Made by a program: the position numbers and the translations under genes. The notes under the pieces were generated by a model. The model was not told the origin of the DNA, searched no databases, and saw only the letters and a list, made by a program, of their open reading frames with translations. A stretch of 64,000 nucleotides of DNA from Streptomyces sp. ISL-94 (GTDB lineage: Bacteria; Actinomycetota; Actinomycetes; Streptomycetales; Streptomycetaceae), in the NCBI RefSeq assembly GCF_018614075.1, contig NZ_JAGGOZ010000024.1, forward strand, positions 17,307 to 81,306, in the 5' to 3' direction. Shown piece after piece: positions 51,263 to 60,507 of this stretch (within the stretch, counting starts at the first letter, position 1; every line of letters begins with the position of its first letter).

Positions 51263-54200
51263 ATGTCCTGGCTGTCCCGCTTCAGCCTTGCCCAAAGGGC
51301 GTTGATCGGCCTCGTGTCGCTCGTCGCGCTCCTCTTCGGCGCCATAGCCATCCCGCAGCTCAAGCAGCAGCTGCTGCCCTCCATCGAACTGCCGATGGTG
51401 TCCGTGCTCGCGCCGTACCAGGGCGCCTCGCCCGACGTGGTGGAGAAGCAGGTCGTCGAACCGATCGAGGCCATGCTCAAGGGCGTCGACGGCATCACCG
51501 GCATCACCTCCACCGCCAGCGAGGGCAACGCCCTCGTCATGGCCACCTTCGACTACGGCGACAGCGGCACCAAGCAGCTCGTCGCCGACGTCCAGCAGGC
51601 CGTCAACCGGGCCCGCGTCCGGCTGCCCGCCGAGGTGGACCCGCAGGTCGTGGCCGGTTCCACCGACGACATCCCGACCGTCATCCTCGCCGTCACCTCC
51701 GACAAGGACCAGCAGGCACTCGCCGACCAGCTGGAACGTTCCGTCGTCCCCGTGCTGTCGGACATCGAGGGCGTCGGCCAGGTCACCGTCGACGGCGTCC
51801 AGGACCTCCAGGTCACCATCACCCCCGACAACGCCAAGCTCGCGGCCACCGGCCTCGACGGCGCCGCCCTCGCCCAGGGCCTCCAGGCGGGCGGCGCGAC
51901 CGTGCCCGCCGGCTCCTTCGACGAGGAGGGCAAGAACCGCACCGTCCGCGTCGGCGCCGGCTACACCTCCCTCGCCCAGATCGAGGACCTGCGCCTGAGC
52001 CCCGGACCCGGCAAGCCGGCCGTCCGCCTCGGCGACGTGGCCACGGTGAAGCAGGAGGCCGCCAAGGCCGTCTCCATCACCCGTACCAACGGCAAGCCCA
52101 GCCTCGCCCTCGTCCTCACCATGGACAAGGACGGCAGCGCCGTCGCCATCTCCGACGCCGTCAAGGACAAGCTGCCCGAGCTGCGCTCCACGCTCGGCGC
52201 CGGCGCCGGCCTCACCGTCGTCAGCGACCAGGGCCCGGCCGTCGCCAAGTCCATCTCCAGCCTCACCACCGAGGGGCTGCTCGGCCTGCTCTTCGCGGTG
52301 ATCGTGATCCTGGTCTTCCTGGCCTCGCTGCGCTCGACGCTGGTCACCGCGGTCTCCATCCCGCTGTCCGTCGTCCTCGCGCTCATCGTGCTCTGGACCC
52401 GCGACCTCTCGCTCAACATGCTGACGCTGGGCGCGCTCACCATCGCCATCGGCCGCGTGGTCGACGACTCGATCGTGGTCCTGGAGAACATCAAGCGCCA
52501 CCTCGGCTACGGCGAGGAGCGCGAGACCGCCATCCTCACCGCGGTCAAGGAGGTGGCCGGCGCGGTCACCTCCTCCACCCTCACCACCGTCGCCGTCTTC
52601 CTGCCGATCGGTCTCACCGGCGGCATGATCGGCGAGCTCTTCGGCTCCTTCTCGCTCACCGTCACGGCCGCCCTGCTGGCCTCGCTGCTCGTCTCGCTGA
52701 CGGTCGTACCGGTGCTCTCGTACTGGTTCCTGAGCGCGCCGAAGGGCGTGGCGGCGGGAGACGCCGAGAGCGCTGCACGGGCCCGGCGCGAGGCTGAGGA
52801 GAAGGAGGCGCGCAGCCGCCTCCAGAAGCTCTACGTCCGCGTCCTGGGCTTCGCCACCCGGCGCCGCCTGACCAGCGTGGCCATCGCCGTCGTGATCCTC
52901 GTCGGCACCTTCGGGATGACCCCGCTGCTGAAGACCAACTTCTTCGACCAGGGCGAGCAGAATGTCCTGACGGTCAAGCAGGAGCTGGCCCCCGGCACCT
53001 CGCTGGCCGCCTCCGACGAGGCGAGCCGCAAGGTCGAGAAGGCGCTGGCCTCGGTGGACGGCGTCAAGAGCTACCAGGTCACCGTCGGCTCCTCCGGCTT
53101 CCTCGCGGCCTTCGGCGGCGGTACGGGCTCCAACCAGGCCTCGTACCAGGTCACGCTGAAGGACGCGGGCGACGCGGAGGCCGTGAAGAAGCGGATCGAG
53201 GGCGAGCTGGCCAAGCTCGACGGCATCGGCGACACCAGGATCCAGGCGGGCGACGGCTTCGGCAGCCAGAACCTCAGCGTGGTCGTCAAGGCAGGCGACG
53301 GCGAGATCCTCGCCAAGGCCGCCGAGCAGGTCAGGGCCGAGGTGGCCACCCTCAAGAACGTCACCGACGTGCAGAGCGACCTGTCCCAGTCCGTGCCCCG
53401 GATCTCGGTGACCGCCACCCCCAAGGCCGCGGACGCCGGCCTGAACCAGGCCGCGCTCGGCGCGATCGTCGCGCAGGCGGTACGGGGCAACCCGGCGGGC
53501 AAGGCCGTACTGGACAACACCGAGCGGGACATCGTCATCCGCTCCGCGCAGCCGGCCACCACCCTGGCCGAACTCCAGGCGCTGCCGATCGGCCCGCTCA
53601 AGCTCGGCGACATCGCCGAGGTCAAGGTGGTCCCCGGCCCGGTCGCGATGACCCGGATCGACGGCGCCCGCGCCGCCACCGTCACGGCGAAGCCGGTCGG
53701 CGACAACACGGGCGCGGTCAGCTCCGAGCTCCAGACGAAGATCAAGGCCCTGGACCTGCCGGAGGGCGCCAGGGCCTCTATCGGCGGCGTCTCGGAGGAC
53801 CAGGACGAGGCCTTCGCCTCGCTGGGCCTGGCCATGTTCGCGGCCATCGCGATCGTGTTCATGCTGCTCGTCGCGACCTTCCGCTCGCTGGTCCAGCCGC
53901 TGATCCTGCTGGTCTCGATCCCGTTCGCGGCGACCGGCGCGCTCGGCCTGCTGCTCGTCACCGGTACCCCGATGGGCGTCCCGGCGATGATCGGCATGCT
54001 GATGCTCATCGGCATCGTCGTGACCAACGCGATCGTGCTGATCGACCTGGTCAACCAGTACCGGGCCCAGGGGCTGGGCGTCGTCGAGGCCGTGGTCGAG
54101 GGCGGCCGCCACCGCCTGCGGCCGATTCTGATGACGGCCCTGGCGACGATCTTCGCGCTGCTCCCGATGGCGCTGGGCGTCACCGGAGAGGGCGGCTTCA

Positions 54201-54391
54201 TCTCGCAGCCGCTGGCGGTCGTGGTGATCGGCGGCCTGGTCAGCTCCACCCTGCTGACCCTGCTGCTGGTGCCGACCCTCTACACGATGGTGGAACTCCG
54301 CAAGGAGCGCCGCCGCGCGAGGAAGACGGCCCGCCTGAGGGTGGTCCCGTCCCCGGCGACGGCACCGGAGGACACCCCGGCCGGCGTCTGA
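51263..54391 (+). CDS. RND efflux permease (AcrB/HAE1 type)
   Basis: A 1042-residue proton-driven exporter of the AcrB type. It starts MSWLSRFSLAQRALIGL. There are twelve membrane helices in two halves with large porter domains (EGVGQVTVDGVQ and similar). The relay aspartates are in GRVVDDSIVVLENI. A second-half loop rich in charged residues (ARARREAEEKEARSR) links the repeats. Gram-positive members lack the outer-membrane partner and often export lipids or drugs. No membrane fusion protein gene is adjacent. It is followed by a terminator. Confidence 0.93.
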   Translation: MSWLSRFSLAQRALIGLVSLVALLFGAIAIPQLKQQLLPSIELPMVSVLAPYQGASPDVVEKQVVEPIEAMLKGVDGITGITSTASEGNALVMATFDYGDSGTKQLVADVQQAVNRARVRLPAEVDPQVVAGSTDDIPTVILAVTSDKDQQALADQLERSVVPVLSDIEGVGQVTVDGVQDLQVTITPDNAKLAATGLDGAALAQGLQAGGATVPAGSFDEEGKNRTVRVGAGYTSLAQIEDLRLSPGPGKPAVRLGDVATVKQEAAKAVSITRTNGKPSLALVLTMDKDGSAVAISDAVKDKLPELRSTLGAGAGLTVVSDQGPAVAKSISSLTTEGLLGLLFAVIVILVFLASLRSTLVTAVSIPLSVVLALIVLWTRDLSLNMLTLGALTIAIGRVVDDSIVVLENIKRHLGYGEERETAILTAVKEVAGAVTSSTLTTVAVFLPIGLTGGMIGELFGSFSLTVTAALLASLLVSLTVVPVLSYWFLSAPKGVAAGDAESAARARREAEEKEARSRLQKLYVRVLGFATRRRLTSVAIAVVILVGTFGMTPLLKTNFFDQGEQNVLTVKQELAPGTSLAASDEASRKVEKALASVDGVKSYQVTVGSSGFLAAFGGGTGSNQASYQVTLKDAGDAEAVKKRIEGELAKLDGIGDTRIQAGDGFGSQNLSVVVKAGDGEILAKAAEQVRAEVATLKNVTDVQSDLSQSVPRISVTATPKAADAGLNQAALGAIVAQAVRGNPAGKAVLDNTERDIVIRSAQPATTLAELQALPIGPLKLGDIAEVKVVPGPVAMTRIDGARAATVTAKPVGDNTGAVSSELQTKIKALDLPEGARASIGGVSEDQDEAFASLGLAMFAAIAIVFMLLVATFRSLVQPLILLVSIPFAATGALGLLLVTGTPMGVPAMIGMLMLIGIVVTNAIVLIDLVNQYRAQGLGVVEAVVEGGRHRLRPILMTALATIFALLPMALGVTGEGGFISQPLAVVVIGGLVSSTLLTLLLVPTLYTMVELRKERRRARKTARLRVVPSPATAPEDTPAGV

Positions 54392-54418
54392 CACACCGCC
54401 CACCCCAGGGACAGGAAG

Positions 54419-54443
54419 CCCCGCAGCGCCACGCGCTGCGGGG
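54419..54443 (+). terminator. terminator of the RND exporter gene
   Basis: CCCCGCAGCG with perfect complement and CCACG loop, 28 bases after the stop codon. Confidence 0.88.
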
Positions 54444-54464
54444 CCCCTGCCGTCCCGGCTCACC

Positions 54465-54685
54465 TCACCCGGCGACGATGGCGTCGAGCAACTCACTCCG
54501 ACTGATGTCCCATTCAGAGCGCGGTCGGCGGCCGCCACGATCAGCGCGGGCCGTCGGGTCCTTGCTGTCCCATACGGGGATCACTCCTGTGAAGCCGTCG
54601 GCGATCCCGATGCACTGGCTCCCGTTGGTGTCGCTGTAGCTGCTCTTGCGCCAGCGGGCGGCGCTCAGGTCGTCGGGTGTCGCAT
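54465..54685 (-). pseudogene. DUF397 protein gene, frameshifted
   Basis: The reading DLSAARWRKSSYSDTNGSQC-IGIADGFTGVIPVWDSKDP is an unmistakable DUF397 domain, but its frame has no start codon. ATG 54685 gives MRHPTT and a stop one base out of phase with it. After DSKDP the expected GPAL... ending is also in another frame (PALIVAAADRAL). Two frame changes point to a decayed gene. Intact DUF397 genes usually sit beside an HTH regulator, here reduced to the remnant at 55.3-55.7 kb. Confidence 0.7.
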
Positions 54686-54722
54686 GGCCTCAAGCCTCCA
54701 ACTGAGGCGGCCAGCGTCATGC

Positions 54723-55226
54723 TCACGCCGTCGGCCAGCCGTCAAGGGAGACGTCCGCGCCACTGGACAAATAATGATGGAGGGCGCTGGAGGTCGTGTC
54801 CACGAAGGCATCGGGGATAGCGTCAGTGTCGACCCAGCGAACCTGGGAGTGCTTGCGCGGTTCCCGGTTCTCGGGTTCGCCGGTCCATTCGTGGGCGGCG
54901 AAGACGACCGTGAGGAAGCCGTTGGGGGCTTCGACGCCCCAGGCGCCGTGGATGATGTGGGCGACCTTTAGGGACTCGGGCTTCACGGTGAGGCCCGTCT
55001 CCTCGTAGAGCTCGCGCACCGCGGTTTCGGTGATGGGCTCACCCTGCTCGTTCTTGCCGACGGGCAGGTCCCACAGGCCCTGGGCGAACTTGGCGTTCTC
55101 GCTGCGCTGGAGGAGGACGACACGGTTGGTGGCCTTGTCGTGGACGATGACCGCCGCGACCAGCAGGATCATCGATTCGAGCGCCGGCTCGAGGGTTTGG
55201 GAGCGGTCGTCGATCTGCTGGTCCAC
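54723..55226 (-). CDS. NUDIX hydrolase
   Basis: A 167-residue NUDIX protein. GTG 55226 (VDQQIDDRSQTLEPAL) is chosen because AAGGGA lies 5 bases upstream; ATG 55259 lacks one. The Nudix box is GKNEQGEPITETAVRELYEE then TGL. The N-terminal strand LLVAAVIVHDKATNRVVLLQRSE and WDLPVG are typical. It acts on an unknown nucleoside diphosphate derivative. It is adjacent to a regulator remnant in the second accessory cassette. Confidence 0.9.
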   Translation of the reverse strand: MDQQIDDRSQTLEPALESMILLVAAVIVHDKATNRVVLLQRSENAKFAQGLWDLPVGKNEQGEPITETAVRELYEETGLTVKPESLKVAHIIHGAWGVEAPNGFLTVVFAAHEWTGEPENREPRKHSQVRWVDTDAIPDAFVDTTSSALHHYLSSGADVSLDGWPTA

Positions 55227-55260
55227 GGTGTTCCCTTCGTCGGGCGGGTTGTTGGGCATG

Positions 55261-55707
55261 TTAGGCGAGGGCTTCACGGGCGCGGCGGGCGAGATCGGCG
55301 GCGCCGGGGACGCGGCGGCGCTGGTAGACCGCGAGCGTGGAGCGGATCGAGGTGATCGCCTTGCGGGTGCGGTCGGAGGTCATGCCCTCCATGAGGACCA
55401 GGGCTTGGGTCCAGGCGGCGACCGCTTCGTCAGCGCGGGCCTGGGCGGCGAGGCTGTCGCCGAGGTCAGCGTGGGTGAGGGCGTGGACGCGCTTGTACTT
55501 CTCCGGGTCCCAGCGGGTGAGGGCGTCGCGGTGCTGCTGCTCGGTGCCGACGTGGTCGGCCAGGTCGGTCAGGGTGCGGGCGGTGTGGCTGGCCACGGTG
55601 CCGGCGGCGGGGCCGCTGACGCGGGAGTAGCTAAGGGCTTCGTACGTGCATCCGGCGGCGTGGATCGTTTCGAGTAGGCGGGAGTTGGGGTCGGTCGGCG
55701 CTGGCAC
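55261..55707 (-). CDS. short HTH/TPR regulator, probably internally deleted
   Basis: A 148-residue protein, GTG 55707 with GGAGG before it. It begins like an HTH regulator (PNSRLLETIHAAGCTYEALS), which breaks off within the HTH and continues directly into TPR-like helices (HALTHADLGDSLAAQARADE, AVAAWTQALVLMEGM, SIRSTLAVYQRRR). Full-length relatives are about 400 residues, so about 250 residues appear lost in frame. DNA binding is doubtful. It converges on nothing and precedes the NUDIX gene by 34 bases. Confidence 0.6.
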   Translation of the reverse strand: MPAPTDPNSRLLETIHAAGCTYEALSYSRVSGPAAGTVASHTARTLTDLADHVGTEQQHRDALTRWDPEKYKRVHALTHADLGDSLAAQARADEAVAAWTQALVLMEGMTSDRTRKAITSIRSTLAVYQRRRVPGAADLARRAREALA

Positions 55708-55898
55708 GTTCCTCCGTCCCGGAGCTGTAAACCGCGTATACCGCTTGGACTCCGTCACACCGTACCCACTCTGCGTAGCGGGCGGTTCACTTATCGACAG
55801 CCGCCCCACTCACGGGCCGGGCGGCTCCAAGTTCCGTACGCCCCACCGGGCTCGGGCATTCCCATGTCCGAGCCCGGCCGATGAGAGACGGAGACACG

Positions 55899-56648
55899 GT
55901 GACCACTATCGACACCGCGACCATCACGGTCGAGCTGCCCGACGCCTTCGACCCGCGCTGGAGCCGCCTGCCCGGCATCCAGGTCGAGGGCCGACACCTC
56001 ACCATCGACCCGACCGAGTACTTCTTCCGCTTCGAGTCCAACACCTGGCTCGTCGCCGACTGGGAGCTGGTCAAGTCCCAGCTCCTGGGCGTGAGCGAGA
56101 CGACCGAGAGCGCGGTCGAGCAGTTCGCGCTCGACTTCATCAAGAACCACGGCGAGTCCACCTCGGACGCGGCCCTCGTGCTGGCGACGGCGTACGGGGT
56201 CTACTCGTACCTCTTCCGCGAGGAGCACCTGGCCGGCCTTGGCCTGCCGCAGATCACCGCCCACCACCTGCGCATGCTGCGCGAGGCGGCCACACTGATG
56301 GCGCTCAACAAGGTCGAGCTGGACGGCCACATCTCCAACGTCGGCCCGTGCTGGTTCTTCCCCGCCGCCACCTCCGTCGTCTTCGACCTGGACGACGAGA
56401 TGGGCGGGATGCTCGACGAGGTCTACCACGGCGGCTGGTTGGCCGAGCGCCGCCGGATCGAGTCCATCAAGGCCCACGCCGCGCTCGGCGGCCGGCTCGT
56501 GCACGGCTGCCAGTCCGTACCGGACCAGTCCGGCGGCGTTGTCGCGCCCTACGGTGCCTCGATGGCCAACTTCCGTGACGACCTCGCCGCATTCAAGGCG
56601 GGCTGGATCGAACAGGTCTACGCCCACCGCATGACTGCGGCCCAGTAG
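55899..56648 (+). CDS. hypothetical protein (249 aa)
   Basis: A 249-residue soluble protein. GTG 55899 with GGAG 5 bases upstream is preferred over ATG 55881. No family is recognised. The middle is helical (AVEQFALDFIKNHGE, HHLRMLREAATLMALNKVEL), followed by a conserved-looking VGPCWFFPAATSVVFDLDDE with a single Cys near Trp/Phe. It opens an operon-like run with a kinase-fold protein, a methyltransferase and a HAD-like protein, and may be the substrate or partner of those enzymes. Confidence 0.7.
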   Translation: MTTIDTATITVELPDAFDPRWSRLPGIQVEGRHLTIDPTEYFFRFESNTWLVADWELVKSQLLGVSETTESAVEQFALDFIKNHGESTSDAALVLATAYGVYSYLFREEHLAGLGLPQITAHHLRMLREAATLMALNKVELDGHISNVGPCWFFPAATSVVFDLDDEMGGMLDEVYHGGWLAERRRIESIKAHAALGGRLVHGCQSVPDQSGGVVAPYGASMANFRDDLAAFKAGWIEQVYAHRMTAAQ

Positions 56649-56725
56649 CTCCAACCCCCAGCACGACTTCGGGGCGGGCTGACCTGCTCGCCCGCCCCGG
56701 AGCCAACCAGCCCCTGGAGACCCCC

Positions 56726-57637
56726 ATGGACCAGAGCCTCACCACCGCCCTGGTGAACGACCTGTGCACCCTCGTCGGCAAGCCCCTCCCCGAACGTGCC
56801 GAGATCCGCGTCTGGGGCATGTCCGGAGTCGAGCGCGTCACCTTCCCCGACGGCACCACCGCCGTCTTCAAGTACGCCAAGGAACCTTTCGACCGCGAGG
56901 CCCAGGCCCTGCGGCTGGCCCACCAGCGCGGGCTGCCGGTACCCGCACTCCACGCCACCGCCATGCGGGACAAGTGGCTCGGGATGCTCATGGACGACCT
57001 CGGCACCCCCGTCCGGGATGCCGACGACCTCGACGGCGTCGCCGCCGCTGTGATGGTCCACGCCGCCCGCCCGGCGAGCGGCCTGCCCCTACTCGACGGT
57101 GCGGGCCTCGCGGCCCTGCCCGGCCGAGCCCTTGATCACCTACAGCGGCTGCGGAAGGCCGACCGGTGGATGGACTGCGACGACATCGAGACTGCCCTGG
57201 GGAAGATCTCCGCGGCGGCCGAGGCCCGCGCCCAGGGAGCGACTCTTGACCCGTTCGGCTGGGTCCACTCCGAGTTCCACCCCACGAGTGTCCACATCGG
57301 GGAGAGCGGCTGGCACCTTCTCGACTTCGCCCGCGCCTTCACCGGCCCCGGCCTGATCGACCTCGCCTCCTACCACGGCACCACCGACACGCCGAGCCCC
57401 GACCGGCTGCGGGTGTTCCTGGAGCAGTACGTGACCGCAGGCGGCCACGAGGACGCTGTCGCCGCCCGGGGTGGTCTGGCCGCCGAGGCATGGGCCCTGG
57501 GCTGGCACCGCATGTGGGCCGTCGAGTGGTTCATGGAACAGGCCACCCGCTGGATCAACGACCCGGCCAAGGACCCCGCGTACATCCCCGTCGTCCGCCG
57601 CCACTTGAACGACGTGGTCCAACTCCTGGAGGTCTAG
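56726..57637 (+). CDS. kinase-fold (APH-like) protein with degenerate active site
   Basis: A 303-residue aminoglycoside-phosphotransferase-fold protein. The N-lobe has VFKYAKEPFDREAQAL with a Lys-x-Glu-like pair, then LGMLMDDLGTP. The catalytic loop HGDxxxxN is altered to HSEFHPTS: Glu183 replaces the base Asp and Ser188 replaces Asn. The metal motif IDF(D/E) reads LLDFARAF with only Asp200. So phosphotransfer is doubtful and a binding role is possible. The methyltransferase gene starts directly after its stop. Confidence 0.75.
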   Translation: MDQSLTTALVNDLCTLVGKPLPERAEIRVWGMSGVERVTFPDGTTAVFKYAKEPFDREAQALRLAHQRGLPVPALHATAMRDKWLGMLMDDLGTPVRDADDLDGVAAAVMVHAARPASGLPLLDGAGLAALPGRALDHLQRLRKADRWMDCDDIETALGKISAAAEARAQGATLDPFGWVHSEFHPTSVHIGESGWHLLDFARAFTGPGLIDLASYHGTTDTPSPDRLRVFLEQYVTAGGHEDAVAARGGLAAEAWALGWHRMWAVEWFMEQATRWINDPAKDPAYIPVVRRHLNDVVQLLEV

Positions 57638-58339
57638 GTGCTCGCCCAGGTCTGCCCCTGGTACGCCCACGCCGCCCAGCGCCTCGCCATCAGCCCGGCC
57701 CAGCCCCTCACCCCTCCCGCACGGATGGAGTGGAGCACTCACCGCGGCCTGGGCCCCGGCGCGGAGATCCTCGGCCGGGACCTGCGCGGCAAGCGCCTCC
57801 TGGAGCTGGGCTGCGGTCCCGGCCACAACGTCGCCCACCTGGCCCAGCACCACCAGGCCCGCGTCACCGGCGTCGACCTGGTGGGCCTCCAGGTACGGCG
57901 GGCGCGTTCGCACTACGGTCACATCGGCGGCGTCACCTTCGCCGCCGGCCACGCCCTGCACCACCTCCACGCCACCGGTCAGACCTTCGACGCGATCTAC
58001 TCGGTCTTCGGCGTCTTCGGCGTCGTCGGCCTGGTCGCCCCGGAGCTTCTGCTCGCCGCGATCTCCCGCCGCCTCAAGTCCAATGGGCTCCTGGCCTTCT
58101 CCGTACCTCACCCCGCACGGGCCGGAAGACATCCTTCGCCGGACGACCGTCCGCGCGAGGACTACGTCACCATGCCCGACCGCAGCAGGCTGCCCATCGC
58201 CCGCTGGGAGTTCGACGCCCGGCGGTGGGCCGCCCACCTCTCCCGGACCGGCCTGCGGATCACCTCCGCCATCGAGCTACGGCACCCGCGTCTCGATCCG
58301 TGGCCCACCACCTTCCTGATCACCGCCCGCAAACGCTGA
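57638..58339 (+). CDS. SAM-dependent methyltransferase (class I)
   Basis: A 233-residue Rossmann methyltransferase with a GTG start that abuts the stop of the kinase-like gene. Motif I is LELGCGPGHNVAHLA, motif II VTGVDLVGLQV, and the post-motif region FDAIYSVFGVFGVVG. A late LLAFSVPHPARAG is typical of ubiE-like enzymes. It probably works with the adjacent unknown proteins. Confidence 0.87.
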   Translation: MLAQVCPWYAHAAQRLAISPAQPLTPPARMEWSTHRGLGPGAEILGRDLRGKRLLELGCGPGHNVAHLAQHHQARVTGVDLVGLQVRRARSHYGHIGGVTFAAGHALHHLHATGQTFDAIYSVFGVFGVVGLVAPELLLAAISRRLKSNGLLAFSVPHPARAGRHPSPDDRPREDYVTMPDRSRLPIARWEFDARRWAAHLSRTGLRITSAIELRHPRLDPWPTTFLITARKR

Positions 58340-58354
58340 CCGACGGAGGCAACG

Positions 58355-58912
58355 ATGCCCCTGCCCTACCTCCTGCTGGACATCGACGGCGTCCTCATAC
58401 CGTTCCCGACGGCCGACGGCAGCACCCCTGCCACGCACGTCCGCCACACCGTTCTACCCACGGGCCGCAACCCCGACGACCCGGTGCCCATCTGGCTCAA
58501 TCCAGCCCACGGCCCGTTGCTCGCCGACTACCTGGCTGGCGGTCTCGTCGCCCCCGTGTGGTGCACGAGCCGGCGCAAGGACGCCACCGCCATCGTCGGG
58601 CCGCTCCTTGGGCTGCCGGAGTTCCCGTACCTCGACCTCCCCCGCCCCCACATCACCACCAGCCACCCCAACGGCTACCTGTGGAAGCGCGACCACGTCG
58701 AGCCATGGCTCGGCGGGTCGGCAGTCGCCTGGATCGACGACGACTTCACCGCCCTCGACCACACCTGGGCCGCCGAACGGACCGCCCGCGGCCACCCCAC
58801 CCTCCTCGTCCAGCCGGACCCGTACGTCGGCCTTCAGACGGACCACCTCGTGGAGGTCCAGGAATGGGCCTCCCTTCAGGCGGTGGCAACGGGATCTTCG
58901 GAAGCGGCGTAG
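58355..58912 (+). CDS. HAD-like domain protein
   Basis: A 185-residue protein with LLLDIDGVL (motif I, nucleophile Asp and general acid Asp), WCTSRRKDA (motif II region) and AWIDDDFTALDHTW (motif IV acidic residues). These features match HAD-like hydrolases annotated widely in Streptomyces. It starts 15 bases after the methyltransferase. It is expected to be a phosphatase; the substrate is unknown. Confidence 0.85.
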   Translation: MPLPYLLLDIDGVLIPFPTADGSTPATHVRHTVLPTGRNPDDPVPIWLNPAHGPLLADYLAGGLVAPVWCTSRRKDATAIVGPLLGLPEFPYLDLPRPHITTSHPNGYLWKRDHVEPWLGGSAVAWIDDDFTALDHTWAAERTARGHPTLLVQPDPYVGLQTDHLVEVQEWASLQAVATGSSEAA

Positions 58913-58970
58913 CAAGGACGGGCTGGTCGGACCAGCCCCCTCGCTCAGTGTGGCTCCGCCTTTGAGACGC

Positions 58971-59008
58971 CGAAGGGCCGCTCCCCGGCCATGGGAAGCG
59001 GCCCTTCG
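58971..59008. terminator. bidirectional terminator
   Basis: Twelve-base perfect stem CGAAGGGCCGCT/AGCGGCCCTTCG plus inner TCCC/GGGA pairing, between the HAD gene (+) and nadA (-). Confidence 0.85.
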
Positions 59009-59027
59009 CGCAGTGCGGGGTGGAGAG

Positions 59028-60206
59028 TTACGGAAGCGCGAGCATCCGCTCCAGCGCGAGCTTCGCGAAGCTCTCGGTCTCCTTGTCGACCTGGATCCGG
59101 TTGACGAGGTTGCCCTCGGCCAGGGACTCCAGGGTCCACACCAGGTGGGGGAGGTCGATGCGGTTCATCGTCGAGCAGAAGCAGACCGTCTTGTCGAGGA
59201 AGACGACCTCCTTGTCCTCCGCGGCGAAACGGTTCGCCAGGCGGCGGACCAGGTTCAGCTCGGTGCCGATGGCCCACTTGGAGCCGGCCGGGGCCGCCTC
59301 CAGCGCCTTGATGATGTACTCCGTCGAGCCGACATAGTCCGCGGCCGCCACGACCTCGTGCTTGCACTCGGGGTGGACCAGGACGTTCACGCCGGGGATG
59401 CGGGCGCGCACGTCGTTGACCGAGTCGACCGAGAACCGGCCGTGGACCGAGCAGTGGCCGCGCCACAGGATCATCTTGGCGTCGCGCAGCTGCTCGGCGG
59501 TCAGGCCGCCGTTCGGCTTGTGCGGGTTGTACAGGACGCAGTCGTCCAGGGACATGCCCATGTCGCGGACGGCGGTGTTGCGGCCGAGGTGCTGGTCCGG
59601 GAGGAAGAGCACCTTCTCACCCTGCTCGAACGCCCACTCCAGGGCCTTCTTCGCGTTGGACGAGGTGCAGATCGTGCCGCCGTGCTTGCCGGTGAAGGCC
59701 TTGATGTCGGCGGAGGAGTTCATGTACGAGACGGGGACCGTCGCACCGGCGACGCCGGCCTCGGTCAGGACGTCCCAGCACTCGGCGACCTGCTCGGCGG
59801 TGGCCATGTCGGCCATCGAGCAGCCGGCGGCCAGGTCGGGCAGGACCACCTTCTGGTCGTCCGAGGTCAGGATGTCCGCGGACTCGGCCATGAAGTGCAC
59901 GCCGCAGAAGACGATGTACTCGGCCTCCGGCTTGGCGGCCGCGTCCTTGGCCAGCTTGAAGGAGTCGCCGGTGACGTCGGCGAACTCGATGACCTCGTCG
60001 CGCTGGTAGTGGTGGCCGAGGATGAAGACCTTGTCACCGAGCTTCTCCTTGGCCGCGCGGGCGCGCGCCACGAGGTTCGGGTCCGAGGGCGAGGGCAGGT
60101 CGCCGGGGCACTCCACGCCGCGCTCGCTCTTGGGGTCGGCCTCACGGCCGAGCAGCAGCAGGGCAAGGGGCGTCGGCTGGACGTCCAAAGGCTGGGCGGT
60201 GGTCAC
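59028..60206 (-). CDS. nadA: quinolinate synthase
   Basis: Fe-S enzyme that condenses iminoaspartate with dihydroxyacetone phosphate in NAD synthesis; 392 residues. GTG 60206 (VTTAQPLDV) is chosen because AAAGG lies 9 bases before it; a GTG at 60215 would touch the ribosome site. Motifs are GHHYQRDEVIEFADVTGDSF, FCGVHFMAESA and CSVHGRF, with the Fe-S cysteines also in HPECKHE and the C-terminal VCFCSTM. It is divergent from erpA, an iron-sulfur insertion protein that may serve it. Confidence 0.96.
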   Translation of the reverse strand: MTTAQPLDVQPTPLALLLLGREADPKSERGVECPGDLPSPSDPNLVARARAAKEKLGDKVFILGHHYQRDEVIEFADVTGDSFKLAKDAAAKPEAEYIVFCGVHFMAESADILTSDDQKVVLPDLAAGCSMADMATAEQVAECWDVLTEAGVAGATVPVSYMNSSADIKAFTGKHGGTICTSSNAKKALEWAFEQGEKVLFLPDQHLGRNTAVRDMGMSLDDCVLYNPHKPNGGLTAEQLRDAKMILWRGHCSVHGRFSVDSVNDVRARIPGVNVLVHPECKHEVVAAADYVGSTEYIIKALEAAPAGSKWAIGTELNLVRRLANRFAAEDKEVVFLDKTVCFCSTMNRIDLPHLVWTLESLAEGNLVNRIQVDKETESFAKLALERMLALP

Positions 60207-60507
60207 TGCACGCACCCTTTCTGTTCTGCGACAAGGGACTGCTTGAGGTATCGCTTCGAGTTCTCGTCTATTTGACGCTATCTATCATAACCTCTTCATG
60301 TCAGTTTGACGATGTCCATAGTGTCGATGTGACGCATCAGCCCGCCGAACCTTCGGCTCCGCCCCCGCGCGGTGTGCGAGCATGAATATCTGAAACAAGC
60401 GTCGGGTCCCGGAATGAATCCGCGGTCCCGCTCGTTGCCACCGACGGCAAGAGTCCGACGTTTCCCTGCCTCCGGCTGGGAGCCGCCCACTTCGGGAGTG
60501 AATGCAG
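60207..60507. other. divergent promoter region nadA/erpA
   Basis: 301 bases with an AT-rich island at 60262-60330 containing repeated TCAAA/TTTGA-type blocks (TTTGACGCTATCTATCATAA and TCAGTTTGACGATG). This is the likely site of the nadA promoter. I could not assign a regulator. Confidence 0.45.

Noticed and set aside
51239..54538. 1099-codon open frame opposite the RND exporter
   Set aside because: Antisense shadow of a complete AcrB-type gene, with Asp/Gly/Arg-rich composition and no domain.
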